A DNA stretch of 64,000 nucleotides from Cristatella mucedo (taxonomy: Eukaryota > Bryozoa > Phylactolaemata > Cristatellidae). Position 1 is the stretch's first letter. The number at the start of each line of letters is the position of its first letter. Made by a program: the position numbers and the translations under genes. Positions 45,726 to 55,228 of the stretch are shown here, in pieces. Under the pieces are notes generated by a model, which saw only the letters and a list, made by a program, of their open reading frames with translations, made no database searches and had not been told where the DNA came from. The DNA is taken from positions 7,001,001 to 7,065,000 of the forward strand of contig WPIO01000001.1 in the NCBI GenBank assembly GCA_009760855.2, given 5' to 3'.

Positions 45726-46584
45726 CCTCTGGGAAAAGCCAGGCATGCCCACCCTACTGCCTGAAAGATAAAAATAATAATTCATTTGTATAGCGCCAAA
45801 GAGAACTTAATCTCCATTCAGGCACTTTAAATATGCCACAGGGGCCAAGCACATGGCCTCGGTCATCAAATGCATTCACCTTGACCTTGGTCGAGATCCT
45901 CTGCCATTAGGTACAGGATTGGTCTCGAAACACTGTCATTTAGTTGCATCAGGTGCAGTCAAGTCATTACATGGGGGACATTGACTCGTACATGCACATT
46001 AAAATGAACAAACGAAGACCAAAACACGCAACCATCGGCTTGGGAAGTGCAGTCACGGCAGCCGCATAGTTTCGGCCACACTGCCGCCGCCAACGGCAGC
46101 ACACCGACTCACCAGTGTGCGTTCGTTCGTGCTGCTGCAGATGCGACAGCTGAGTGAAACGCCTGGCGCACACCCGGCAGCCGTATGGCTTGTGGCTGCT
46201 GTGGATGCGCTGGTGCTGCGCCAGGTAGGAGGCACTGTAGAACGACTTGCCGCAGAGGGTGCACACGTGAGTGGGCGACAGGCTGCCCGGAGCGCACAGG
46301 CTGCCGTCGGCCGCACTGGCACCGACCGATGCACTGCCAGCACTGCTGAATCCTTCTTCGGCCGAGACCGCTGCCACTGGCTGGACCTTAGTAGAAGCAT
46401 CGGCAGGATGCGGCTGCTTTTTCGTAGTAGCGCCACCGCGGCAGGTCTGAAAAGCAGCAGCAGTGAAGCCATAAACCTCCCATAAACCTCCCATAAAACC
46501 TTCCGAGCAGGGCTCGAAGGGTGCGGCCAGCTCGCTACCGCCGAGCGCTGGGTCAAAGCACGAGGTTGTCCAAAGGGTGTTCAA
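23736..46584 (-). CDS. Rotund/ZNF362/384-like C2H2 zinc-finger transcription factor
   Basis: A sequence-specific nuclear DNA-binding protein of the rotund/squeeze (fly), LIN-29 (worm), ZNF362/ZNF384 (vertebrate) group. Joined exons on the - strand: 46584-46113, 29946-29841, 28129-27822, 24214-23736. These give 1365 nt, in frame throughout, 454 residues plus stop. Five consecutive C2H2 fingers are centred at residues 108-128, 136-156, 164-186, 194-214 and 225-246. Signature strings [37 protein letters not shown] and [15 protein letters not shown] identify the group. The N-terminus (residues 1-105) is Ala/Ser-rich and unique; the C-terminus is Ser/Gly-rich and ends [19 protein letters not shown]. 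The usual first finger (PMCPKTF type) was not found, so upstream exons may be missing. The start at 46584 is only the first Met of the open frame; an acceptor-like site at 46447 would make the exon start at 46446. Confidence 0.85.
24215..27821 (-). other. Zinc-finger gene intron, 3.6 kb
   Basis: Contains a possible SINE head near 25738-25800 (GCGGGCTCGAGCCCTGCAG), an unexplained coding-like - strand block at 26032-26471, and a SINE tail at 27550-27625. If the 27822 donor is not used, the upstream frame runs on to a stop at 27577. Confidence 0.6.
27550..27625 (-). mobile_element. SINE 3'-end fragment
   Basis: AAGCTGATTCAACAGTCTCG and following bases match the reverse of the SINE terminus at 59.5 kb; the tRNA-like head is absent. 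Confidence 0.65.
27822..28129 (-). CDS. Zinc-finger gene exon with fingers 4 and 5
   Basis: 308 nt. Acceptor CCCGTTGGCAG; the first base A completes a Lys codon (AA|A) before CSSCYKCF. It encodes finger 4 (C194, C197, H210, H214) and finger 5 (C225, C228, H241, H246), then an Ala/Ser/Gly-rich stretch. The donor is G|GTGAGG after GGS. Confidence 0.85.
28130..29840 (-). other. Zinc-finger gene intron, 1.7 kb
   Basis: Holds a (GC)n/(CA)n microsatellite at 28571-28651. Nothing else recognised. Confidence 0.75.
28571..28651. repeat. (GC)n(CA)n microsatellite
   Basis: Short GC run passing into about 35 CA units. Confidence 0.95.
29841..29946 (-). CDS. Zinc-finger gene exon with finger 3
   Basis: 106 nt between acceptor GTATTTTCAG and donor GTAAGG. 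It encodes [20 protein letters not shown] and on to PETMY: a finger with C-X4-C spacing (C164, C169, H182, H186), typical of the middle finger of the ZNF362/rotund group. Both split codons (G|GT and AA|A) join correctly. Confidence 0.9.
30600..30810. repeat. Imperfect pyrimidine-rich CTCTGTC/TATCCAC array
   Basis: Roughly 200 bases of nearly pure pyrimidine on the + strand with loosely repeated TCTCTGTC and CTATCYACCT words. It looks like a decayed simple repeat. Confidence 0.7.
32709..32742. repeat. (GA)n microsatellite
   Basis: About 17 GA units. Confidence 0.95.
33020..33063. repeat. 22-bp tandem duplication
   Basis: GCAAGAGTTGCACAATAAAC plus TA occurs twice without spacing (33020-33041 and 33042-33063). 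Confidence 0.95.
33259..33366. repeat. 54-bp tandem duplication
   Basis: Two adjacent 54-bp units (33259-33312, 33313-33366) differ at only a few positions. The length is a multiple of three and the + strand frame stays open ([13 protein letters not shown] twice), but no gene is evident. Confidence 0.9.
34349..34384. repeat. (AC)n microsatellite
   Basis: About 18 AC units. Confidence 0.95.
36045..36495 (-). mobile_element. LINE-A 3' fragment
   Basis: Reverse-strand LINE-A from the CAGTTTCAGCC region to the terminus, ending in ACATT-type tail repeats (TGTAATG on the + strand at 36060-36080). Matches 8706-9100 closely, with its own substitutions. Confidence 0.85.
36852..37128 (-). mobile_element. 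LINE-A short 3' fragment
   Basis: About 277 bp of LINE-A terminus with a TGTAATGTAATG tail. It is 5'-truncated at TTGTCATTGC, the same place as the copies at 52.0 and 54.2 kb. Confidence 0.85.
37880..38690 (+). mobile_element. LINE-A fragment spanning RT thumb to near terminus
   Basis: Reads [10 protein letters not shown] and LSKIRDCLL, which matches the reverse-strand LINE-A at 41.9 kb; then ELVMHNA, GGAGCTGCAATGGCTTCTGG, and GCTGAACTGCTGCACCAGCT. It stops near ACACCCACTTAGTCTTCGTGG. Frameshifted. An 18-bp triplication lies inside. Confidence 0.75.
38143..38196 (+). repeat. 18-bp x3 tandem repeat inside LINE-A
   Basis: AGCTAGTAAAYAAATCMM occurs three times in a row, giving LVNKS(K/Q/R) repeats in frame with the LINE remnant. 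Confidence 0.95.
39786..39857. repeat. (GC)n(AC)n microsatellite
   Basis: Short GC run followed by about 30 AC units. Confidence 0.95.
41049..41215 (-). mobile_element. tRNA-derived SINE, reverse orientation
   Basis: In reverse complement the B-box GGTTCGAGTCC sits in GTCACGGGTTCGAGTCCTGC, and the 3' end CCTCTATGTCAATGAGGCTA matches the SINE terminus at 59.5 kb. Confidence 0.8.
41252..41815 (+). mobile_element. LINE-A 3' end flanked by tails on both sides
   Basis: From about 41290 to 41815 this is a + strand LINE-A terminus with open frame ([16 protein letters not shown] through [15 protein letters not shown]) ending in an ATTACATT tail. Immediately upstream, 41252-41289 carries TGTAATGTAATG..ATATCTGTC, the reverse of a LINE-A tail. 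The piece is therefore bounded by inverted tails. Confidence 0.8.
42604..43916 (+). mobile_element. LINE-B, 5'-truncated, inserted in LINE-A, with TSD
   Basis: 1.3-kb insertion flanked by AATCTTTT at 42596-42603 and 43917-43924. It carries an RT frame (42689-43483, 264 residues) with motif B ([17 protein letters not shown]), the catalytic FYADDTQLY and [12 protein letters not shown], then a stop at HQA and the LINE-B 3' terminus (AAATGTAAAGCGCCTAGAAA, ATT tail). Nearly identical in protein to the 55.8-57.3 kb copy. Truncated just before the [11 protein letters not shown] region. Confidence 0.9.
45110..45143. repeat. Poly-G run in LINE-A endonuclease
   Basis: About 33 bases, all G except one C. 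A second 13-base G run lies at about 45265-45277. Confidence 0.95.
45690..45723. repeat. (CT)n microsatellite
   Basis: About 17 CT units. Confidence 0.95.
45770..45930. repeat. Repeat D fragment, copy 2
   Basis: ATTCATTTGTATAGCGCC, CTTAATCTCCATTCAGGC and TCATCAAATGCATTCACC are shared with 6885-7040. Likely the end of another L2-type repeat. Confidence 0.6.
46113..46584 (-). CDS. Zinc-finger gene exon with fingers 1 and 2 of this protein
   Basis: Encodes [17 protein letters not shown] (C108, C111, H124, H128) and [17 protein letters not shown] (C136, C139, H152, H156), then HTG split by the donor G|GTGAGT. These correspond to fingers 2 and 3 of ZNF362. Residues 1-105 are low-complexity and lack family similarity, so the true 5' boundary (46584, 46446 or elsewhere) is open. 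Confidence 0.8.
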
Positions 46585-46639
46585 GCACGCGCAAGCTAGC
46601 TGCTACCCAGGCATCCTGCCGAGCAAAGTGCATCAGCCT

Positions 46640-49600
46640 TGACCAGGCCTCGCACGTATAAAAAGCCTTTGCAGATGCATCGCAGCACTTGCGGTTCACC
46701 GCACCGGCTGCAACACGAACAGTGCTCCCTAAGGAGAAAAAACCGGCGCTGCCGAAGCAGATCGGGGGGGGGGGGTGGGAGCTAGCGGGGAAGGTAAGCG
46801 CAGTGTACCGACAACGCCGAGCCCCTACGCCGTGGTCCGCTGGGAAGAGCAGCAGCCTCTCTTGCCTTGCTACACTGAGGTGCCAGCATATTTTTTTCGA
46901 CAAGTCCTATCCAACGCCCTGCTGACAGCTGCAGCTGGGCAAGTATCCACCAATCGGCAGAGCACTGCACGCTGCCAGCCAGGCAAGGCCGGTCGAGCGC
47001 GCTAGGTGCGCTGGTCACCACAGTAGCCGCCTGGCCGTGGTCCTCTCGATGGCTGCTTTTATCCTCCCGATGCGCAGTCGGTACGCACAAGCTGGCAGGG
47101 GACAGAAGAGTGCACTCCACGGCAGCAGGAGCTGGACTGCTGCCCTGCCGGCTGGCCGGCTCGACGCCACAGAGGGCACTGATCTGGGCTAATCTTGACA
47201 AACCATAACCCTAAACCAACTGGACTGCATTTTCATGACAAACGACCCCGTGATCAGAGGGTCATCAATCTCTGCCGCTGTCAGGGGTGCGATTAGAGCC
47301 TTGATCATCACGAATCACTGCCGGTCACAGGATGCCCCACGGGCTTTTCATCGGGGTTTGGCACACACTTATGTGCTTGGTATAGAGCTAACCATCTCAC
47401 CACCGTTATTTGCATGCACTAGACTGAAATGGCAACGATTCCTGGCAGTAACACTGCGCAAGTATCCCCCAGCAACTCGCATTAATAAATGGTGGTAAGG
47501 CTCAGGGCACATAGAACATTAACGCATGGCATAGCAAGCACCGGAACTAGACCGAATCTGCCACTGCGACCTTTCATTGGTGAGAAGCAGAGCTGAGAAT
47601 TGTGACTGTCTACAGTGCCCACCGCCAAGCAGTCACACACTGCCCACAGCCAGCAGCATGGAGCCAAGAAGGACCAGTATTCAAACAGGCACTAGCAAGT
47701 GTTAGCTCACCTCGTCATTCACATTCGGGTGAGCGGTTGCCTGGGTGTCAGAAGCAGCGGAGTAATCTTTGCTACTGTTTAACACGATAGCTTTCGTAGC
47801 AGATAACATAGCTGGAGCCTCCTAAAACGGTCAAGGCCGTAACAACGATGGGTAGGGAGACGTTGTCTATACGGAGCTTACGAAGCGAAGCAACCCCCTG
47901 CTTGCAGTCATGCGTGCTGAGGCCATAGCATAAGCTGCTACACAATTCTCCCACCCGAGTGAGAGCTAGCCCACACAAATTCCTAGGGTCTTAAGTCAAA
48001 CGGCACGTACGAGCTGATTTCAGGTTTAGCTTCTGAATTGTCATCCGCTATGAGATTTCCGACAGTGAATGTAATTGTCACCACAACTCTTGGCTTCCGG
48101 TCTCATCTATTCTTGCTTCAGTATGCTTAGCTAATGCAGTGCTTAAGAGATTGGAAACAATTGCGGGCTTCGTTTGAGGTCCAGATAGTTCGAGCTTTTT
48201 TTCTCTAATAGGGTCATCCTACTCTTTGAAGTAGTCGGACACGAAGTTGCTACATTGTTGTCCAAGCCGAGATCCCCAAACTCGAGGAAATGCCACTCAG
48301 GCGCAACTAACATAAGTTAATGGTTATTATTCCTGCTTACGAAAGGTCCTAATGTTTATGCTAGCATAATTTGGCCAGCTACTGTACATTGCGGGAGCAA
48401 AATACTAGGTAGCCACTGTCTATTTATTACAAGCTGGCGGCAGCGAACGAATGACGGCATCACATACATCGTCACTCACGATTCACCTGAAACTTGTGTA
48501 AGAAATCCCTGCTATTTGAGCGGCAGCCACGTGCACCGGTGGTTGACTAGGGATTGAGGCTTCAGCAGCGACATGCCGAGCTCCGCGCCCCGGTCGGGCC
48601 GCTGGGACCACGCTGCCTGCCTACCTCGACCTGTCCTTCACCTCGGAACTAAGCAGGGGGAGACCACTACTATTGGCCCTTGCGTCTCGCCCGCATCGAA
48701 GTCTCGCGCCTCCGTGACCTTCATTACTCTCACTTTCTGTGAAGTTACTAGCAGCTGTAGTTTATTAGCAGCATAATATCACTGATTTTTTCTGCTGTAC
48801 TATCCTTATCGTACACATTCCCGGCGTAGATTAGCTCTATTTCACGACCTGTCACCACCTAGGGGCGTGCATGCGCGATCGATTTTTGCATCTGCGTCGC
48901 AATTTGTCTCGCTATTCATGATCCCACCATTCAACCGGTAGGACACTCAGCGATACTTTGGTTTCCAAAAATCAGTATGTTCTGTGATGCTTTTGGGCTT
49001 AGTAAAGTCAGATCTTGAATGGCAGAACGAGTGTGATTTACGTAGTTTTAGGACGGCGATCCGACAAACAACCCTGGACAGACAACCCTAGTGATCTTCT
49101 ATAGGTTTGAGTGACAGTTCGACCGCAGTTAAGAAAAAGCTGAGAATAGCAAGCATAGCACGGATCCAAACTGGAGGCTCTCGTCCTGGTTCTTGAGTCT
49201 TGTGCTCGGTCTTGCCTGGCCGAGGTTGATACAGCTGTATCTCATCGTAGTCCGATTCCCTCCTCAAGCCTTAGGAGTAAGGACTTGAGTGTTTTTGATG
49301 CAGACACTTCCCGTAAGCTCCAACGAAATCGAGCGTTTATTTCTCCAAAGTAGCCAGCCTCATCGCCCGAATAGATGTCCTGCACAAAATTGTCGGTGGG
49401 CTACGGGGCAGTCTAACTGTGAAGTGAAATCACCACGTTTGGCCAAAATGTAACACAAGAAGCAAAAACTAATGGAAGCCTGAAGAATGCCACCACTTGA
49501 TGTGTCACGCTGTCTCTAGGTTGTTCAATACCCAGTTCAAAGCATTGATGCCCACACGTAATACCAAAGAAGCACTTCATGTCCCATTTTCCTGTGGTTT

Positions 49601-49780
49601 TTACAGAGTAATATGTGCTTTGCGTCAACCGATCTCTATGTACTTAGCGCGATACGCGCCTTGTGCCGTGCCATTTTATGAGGTCAATTATTACTGGAAT
49701 TTTCTGTTTGAGTGACAGTTATTTCTTTAATGGAAGGCTCGCTAATCCTGCAGTGAAAACGCAACAGAGTTAATGCGAAC
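46640..49780. other. Upstream of the zinc-finger exon, no gene recognised
   Basis: A G10 run lies at about 46766-46775. A short 5S-rRNA-like segment is near 48630-48680. No exon carrying the missing first finger was found. If transcription starts at about 51.4 kb this is 5' intron. Confidence 0.5.
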
Positions 49781-49784
49781 GCAA

Positions 49785-50640
49785 CTAATAATAAAATTAT
49801 TTGTATTGGTATAAGCATAAGCACACACAAAGAACAGCTCGTAAGGACTCAGGAAATTCTTCTAGGTACAGATGGTTTCGTAGATTCTTTTTAAATGTCG
49901 TAAAGTGTGGAGATGTCATGACGTGTCAGGAGTGAGGTCCAGGCTTTAAGGGCGCATGAGCTAAAGGCACGGTCTTCAAAGGATTTGAGATTCGTGCGAG
50001 GTATAGCTAAGCTATTGGAGTCAGAAGAGGGAGTGGTACAACGCCTAGCCTGATTTGGGAAATAGTTCTGATCGGTATGCTATAGCAAGAGAACGAAAGG
50101 ACCTAAAGTGAATGGAAAACACCCGAAGTCGATCCACTGCTTCAAAAGGAGCCACCGTGTGTCCGTAAGAAGTGCCCTAAAATGATGATTGCAACGTTTA
50201 TGACAAAAAACTTAGCAGCAGAGTTTCAAGCCAGCTGCGAGCGTTTTATTGCACAGCCAGAAAGGCATACAAGTAGTGAGTTACGTTAGTATAAATGGAA
50301 GCTCACAAATGCATGAATCAGTTTGGCATTGATATCTCTGTCTAAGCAGGCAGAAGCTCTTGCAATCGCATGCATCTGCAGTTAGCAGACTACAAGGTGG
50401 AGCTGATGTCATCGTCTGGAGAAATGTCTTTTTGGAACAAGACGCAAAGATTTCCTGCATATGCTACAGAAGATAAAAAGGGGCTTGTGAATTAATTTCA
50501 GCAGCGAGGCTGTTACCCGCCGGAAAGGCTGAGACTCGAAAGCTGTGATCGAGAAATTGCAAATCAACTGCTTTTGACCATGGGTACACATTGGTAATAT
50601 TTTCACACAACTAAGAAAGCTGAGCCTACCAAGCCAGTGG
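49785..50640 (-). mobile_element. Degraded LINE-B 3' half, reverse orientation
   Basis: AAGGCACGGTCTTCAAAGGA, then TTCGTGCGAGGTA and the further upstream segments (GGTGGAGCTGATGTCATCGT) parallel the 55.8-56.6 kb copy in order. No open frame. Confidence 0.75.
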
Positions 50641-51425
50641 CATTCATTCATTCATTGGCTTCAAGTAAATAGAGGGAGGCTCAAAGGAAATACCTTGTCT
50701 GCTCTGTTCTACGGTCGCGGCCGAGTCTATGCCTGGTGTCGCTTTTGATGGCTGCTAAGTCATGACTACTCGAGGACTAGAAAGACTCCCCTGAAGAACA
50801 ATCCGGTCACGGCCTTGCATTTTCTCCACACAGGCTAGCTCTTTCGAATGTAATGTTCTCTGTCAAATCCAGGCTCCGAGCAACGTTTTTATTACCGACG
50901 TCCGCGCATCTCTTAAGAGTCATCGCTCGTCCTAAGAAATCGGTGACCGCGGTAGCGCTCGAGCGAAACCGGCTGCGGACTCGTTAAAAGAAAAACCGGC
51001 GCGCGCACATACGACTGCCAGCCTAAGCTCCGAGGAAGTGTCCGTAAATTAGCGTTTGAAGAATTACTGAGAATCCGGCAAGTACGCGGAGTCTCGCCGC
51101 TCTACTGGCGGCAGCGGTGGCGACGACCCAGCGGCGCCGGTAGGCGCGAGAGACGATCAGACCGCAGCGCCGACGCGGCGGCAGGAGTTCGCCATGCGCC
51201 CCCATCACACCCTTCCCCGAATCCCGCCCGCCCCCTCCTCCTGCTACCCCGCCGCAGCATCAGCCGCCGCCGCCGAGCACGAGGAGAGCGTGCACGGCGG
51301 CGGGAGCGAGGCGCGGGTTCGGCTGCGCTCGAAGCTCCAGTCGGCGGGGCCGGCTGGCGGCGTGGTCCGCCGATTAGCTGGAGACAGGCTCGCCGTCAGT
51401 CGCGCGGCCCATGTCGCGACGTACG

Positions 51426-51436
51426 GCCGCCATCTT
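51426..51436 (-). promoter_or_regulatory. YY1-type site AAGATGGCGGC
   Basis: Perfect AAGATGGCGGC on the - strand. In animal promoters this motif commonly sits just downstream of the start site in the sense direction, which would place a - strand start near 51.44 kb. Confidence 0.5.
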
Positions 51437-52025
51437 AATCTTTAGACGCTTCGTCGCCGCCGCTGCCGACTTACCCTATATTTCTGCGCCAGGCGCTCCA
51501 GTCCAAATTGCGCGCGAGCGACCGCCTGCGGCGGCGCCCCCCCTTTTAACGCCGGCTAGCCGCTCGGCGGCGGCGGCCTCTTGGCACTTGGTCAGCGGCG
51601 CCCAAGCCGCCGCCTCCGCTGCCAATTGCGGCTGCCCGGACCGAGAGCCGAGCGCGGCTGGCGGGGCGACGCGACGACCGAAGGCGTGCCGCGGCCGCCT
51701 TTGCTGATCTGACGGCGACGTGAGTCGTGCGGCGGCGCCGCCGCTCCTCGGGGCACGCCGGTGCTGCGCTTCCGAGCGAAAGCCGAGCCGATTCGCTCTC
51801 GCCCCGCTCCGCCCCAAGCTAAACTCAGCGCAGCTCCTGCGGCGATGGCCGCAGCGCTTCGGGAGCAGGCGCGAGGGGCAGCACCGCTGCCTTGGAACGT
51901 CGCCGCCGCGCGCGCGGCCACCTTCGGTCGACTGCATTTTCATGTTTCCTTCAGATCTTTGCGCGCGTGCGATCCCTGGCAAGAGCTGGGCCATCACGTG
52001 GCGACCGGAGGCTGTCCGATTCTTG

Positions 52026-52320
52026 GCATATATGTAATGTAATGTAATTAATGTATCTCCGTCTGTAACTCCACAAAGTCATAAAGACCGCGTGGGTGTT
52101 ACGCAGGAGAGTTTTGTATAGCACACTCACAGCCTTAGCGGCTTTCGGTACGGATTCGGTAGCCAACAGAATTCGTCTCACGCTATGAAGAGACAGTGGG
52201 AAGCATAGCAGAGTCAGGAGAGCAGTTAAAGTAGTGAGTAGCATAGAAGTAGCAGCTCAGGACTGCTGAAAAGGATGTGCCATAGTCGGCGGTAAGAGAG
52301 TAGTTGTCGTTGCGTAAGAA
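52026..52320 (-). mobile_element. LINE-A short 3' fragment
   Basis: About 295 bp with a TGTAATGTAATG tail on the left, truncated at GTTGTCGTTGCGTAAGAA on the right. Lies inside the CpG-rich block. Confidence 0.85.
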
Positions 52321-54196
52321 ATATAGAGCGGCTGGCGCGAGCGGCTCTCATTCAACGAGCCTGAGCAGAGTTATCGCGAGCAGCAGAACGGAAAGCGGTA
52401 TTCGGTACTCTCGTTTGCCTCGCTTCAGCAGACTGCGTCGCTGGTTCGCGGCCGCCGTCGCGGCGGTGGCCGGATGAGTTTGACAGCACGCGGAGCCGCC
52501 CGGTTCCGACGACGCAGCTGCTCAGCTGCCACGCCGATCTGGCTGGCGCGTTCACCGGCGGCGCAGCTCGCAATAATCCCGTTGCGTCCGCGAAATGCCA
52601 AGACACTCATTCATTCACCGGCCCAAATGGACAACGAAGACAAAATTGTCACGCTGTTTAGATTCAGCTTTCTTGTCAGGAGACTCATTGGCGACTTTTC
52701 TCGCTGTCTTCACTGTTAGCGGAGACGACTACGTGCGAGCAGCAGTCATTTCCGTTTCAATTTCGCACGCGAATGGCATTTCAGCGGCATAGCAGCGACC
52801 GGCTGTCCAGTGCCAGCGGCGCACGCCGGAGTTGGGAATGAAGCGTCGAGCTAGTTTTCTATTGATGCGAGCAAATCGCGGTAGTCAACCGCTAGATTTT
52901 TCCGGCTAACAAGACTCGCTGCTCGGGCCAGATGCTGGTACTGCGAGACGCTAAATTAAGTAGCACCCGGAAAGAGAGAGAAAAAATACCCAACCGAAAA
53001 AGTACAGCTCAGACAACCCGCTCCGACGCGCCCCGCATGTATTGTGGCGCCGACCGGTCGCGAGCACCGCTCTCCGAACAAAGTAGCACAACCGTTCTTG
53101 CCGCCGCGCGCGCTGGCGTGGCTCTCGTAGACGGGCCTAACTGCCCTTCTCCGCAAAAGTCCTTGCCCACTGCTCACAGTGCTTTCCATATTGCAGACGC
53201 GAAGAAGAAGGCCGTTTTCGAATTTTCCATTTTTCATCCAACTTCGCGAGCACGGCGGCGTCGCCGAGGAGGCTCGTCACACTTCCAGCCAATGCGTTGC
53301 GCGCCGCGCGCGCGAAACGCACGAGAGCGGCGTCGTCGAACGTCGTTGCTTTCAGCCTTGGAACGGCGAACGAGACGCGGATAGGATGAGGCTCTGGCGC
53401 GCCGGCACCGCAGCTCCACTTCCGGCCGGCCAAAGCCGAGCTATCCCGTATTCCTCAGCCTCTCGGCTGCCGCTGCTCGTTGCAGCGCGTCAGTCATCCA
53501 GCGTCTTCCGAAGTTCCGTCCGACGCGCCATCGAGAGCGAGCGAGCCAGCAATCGCGACTGAAGAGCCAATCGAACGGCGGTCATGGCCGCCGTCTCGAC
53601 GCGGAGCTTCAGCGAAGAGGCTGGCTTCTAGCAGCGAGAGGCGCCGGTGTATCTCTCCTCGCGCACGCCCTCGCCGCCGACGCAAGCTGAGATTCTTCGG
53701 ATTTAACTTTGCACCCCTCAGCGCCACCGCCAGCGTACGAAATGCTGCTTTGCTTCGCGACCAGCCGGAACTGCCGGAAAGCCGCATCTTCGCCGAGGGC
53801 GCGCTCAGCCGCGGCGAATGGACGCGCGCCGAAAACTCGTGCTTGCGCCGCTCTCGAAACTTACAAACGGCGAGTGGCCGCGTATTTGAGGATATGAGGA
53901 TATGTGATTTGATATGTAGCGGCGAGGATTTCAGATCGGCGTGCGTGCAGTTTAATAATAGATAATCACTTCCGAAGGGGCGAATAATCACTTCCGAAGC
54001 GCTCTCGTCGACGAACTCTGCCGAGCTGCCACTAAACGGATGCAGCTCTCGCCGCGAGTATAGAGAGTATGCAAAGTCGCTTCTTCGTCACTGCGTTGCG
54101 ATCACGCGCGACCCACGTGAGTTGGGCTGGCGGCGTAACAGATGCAATGTGCAGAGACCCGAAGCTCGCAGTACGCCGACGTTTACGACGTAGTGC

Positions 54197-54478
54197 TCGA
54201 TGTAATGCAATATAATGTATCTACGTCTGTAATTCCACAAAGTCATAAAGACCACGTAGGTGTTACGCAGGAGAGTTTTGTATAGCGCACTCACAGTCTA
54301 AGCGGCTTTCGGTACGAATTCGGTACCCAACAGACTTCGTCTCACGCAACAAAGAGAAAGTGGGAATCATAGCCGAGTCAGGAGAGCAGTTAAGGTAGTG
54401 AGTAGCATAGAAGTAGCAGCTCAGGACCGCTGAAAAGGATGTGCCATAGTCGGCAGTAGGGAGTAGTTGTCGTTGCAA
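54197..54478 (-). mobile_element. LINE-A short 3' fragment
   Basis: About 280 bp from a short tail (ATGTAATGCAATATAATG) to the truncation at GTTGTCGTTGC, as in the 36.9 and 52.0 kb copies. Confidence 0.85.
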
Positions 54479-54711
54479 TATCCTACACGCAGCGCTACTC
54501 TCAACAGCGTAGTAATCAAAATTACCAATAATTGCCAGCAAATTGTGGCTGATACTCCAGGTGAACTCCGACAGGCTCATTTATGAGATTGCAGCAAGCA
54601 GCTCACGCTCAGAGCTCTGACTCACCGACTGGCAGACTGTTACTCCAAGCGAGCGACTGAAATCAGGCTCGGGCCATATACAGTGGCCGGCTCGAAAGTC
54701 ATGCAATATAC

Positions 54712-54885
54712 AAGCTGATTTAACAGCATCTTTTGTATAGCAACCGAAAAACCAGTATGGCTATCACAACCGTTTGCAGCGGCGATAAAAGATCACTCAC
54801 CTCAGGATTCGAACTCAAGACCTCGGGCCTGATGTCGGAAAAGCAACCGCCTTACCTAGTGTGCTATATGCAATTGCCTCGTAAG
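54712..54885 (-). mobile_element. tRNA-derived SINE, reverse orientation
   Basis: The reverse complement shows a B-box-like GAGTTCGAATCC, the body GTGATCTTTTATCGCC and the family 3' end. CTGATTTAACAGCATCTTTT on the + strand matches the SINE terminus. Confidence 0.75.
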
Positions 54886-55228
54886 TGCATAATCATTCAT
54901 CGAACTGCCTCGGCTTGTTTCGGCTATTTAATAAGCAGCTCCCAGTTCAAATTCTCTGCCAAAGCTCATAGCTCATAATTTTGGGTTTTGCAACTGGATG
55001 CTGGGTTTAGTTTTTTGTTGACATTACGTATAAACCAAACAGCCGCACTGTGTCTTGAATATGGGTGCTCTTGATGTTTCTGGGCAGACTTTGATCAAAT
55101 AACCATGCAAAGGCTACTGATGTTTTTCGCAAAGTAACTGGCATAGAACAATTTAATAATACCTATATTGAGATATATGTCAAGAGTCTTAAGAAGAGGT
55201 AGAGCTGAGCTTTTATCGGCGTAGATCT

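Larger units (their letters stand above)
29947..46112 (-). other. Zinc-finger gene intron, 16.2 kb
   Basis: A very long intron between fingers 2 and 3, filled with LINE-A, LINE-B and SINE copies and simple repeats, each listed separately. A pyrimidine-rich imperfect CTCTGTC array lies at about 30600-30810. Stretches such as 30850-32700, 34700-36040 and 38700-40980 show no recognisable gene or repeat. Confidence 0.7.
50930..54130. promoter_or_regulatory. CpG-rich island-like block, candidate promoter
   Basis: About 3 kb of GC-rich, CpG-dense sequence that contrasts with both flanks, interrupted by a LINE-A fragment (52026-52320). Long open frames on several strands here are a side effect of the base composition. 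A YY1-type site lies at 51426-51436. Best guess is the promoter of the - strand zinc-finger gene, without transcript proof. Confidence 0.5.

Noticed and set aside
47200-47220. Telomere-like CCCTAAA word
   Set aside because: Single short occurrence; not a repeat array.
51476-54000. Several long open frames in the CpG-rich block
   Set aside because: GC-rich sequence lacks stops; frames overlap on both strands with Ala/Arg-rich low complexity and no domain.
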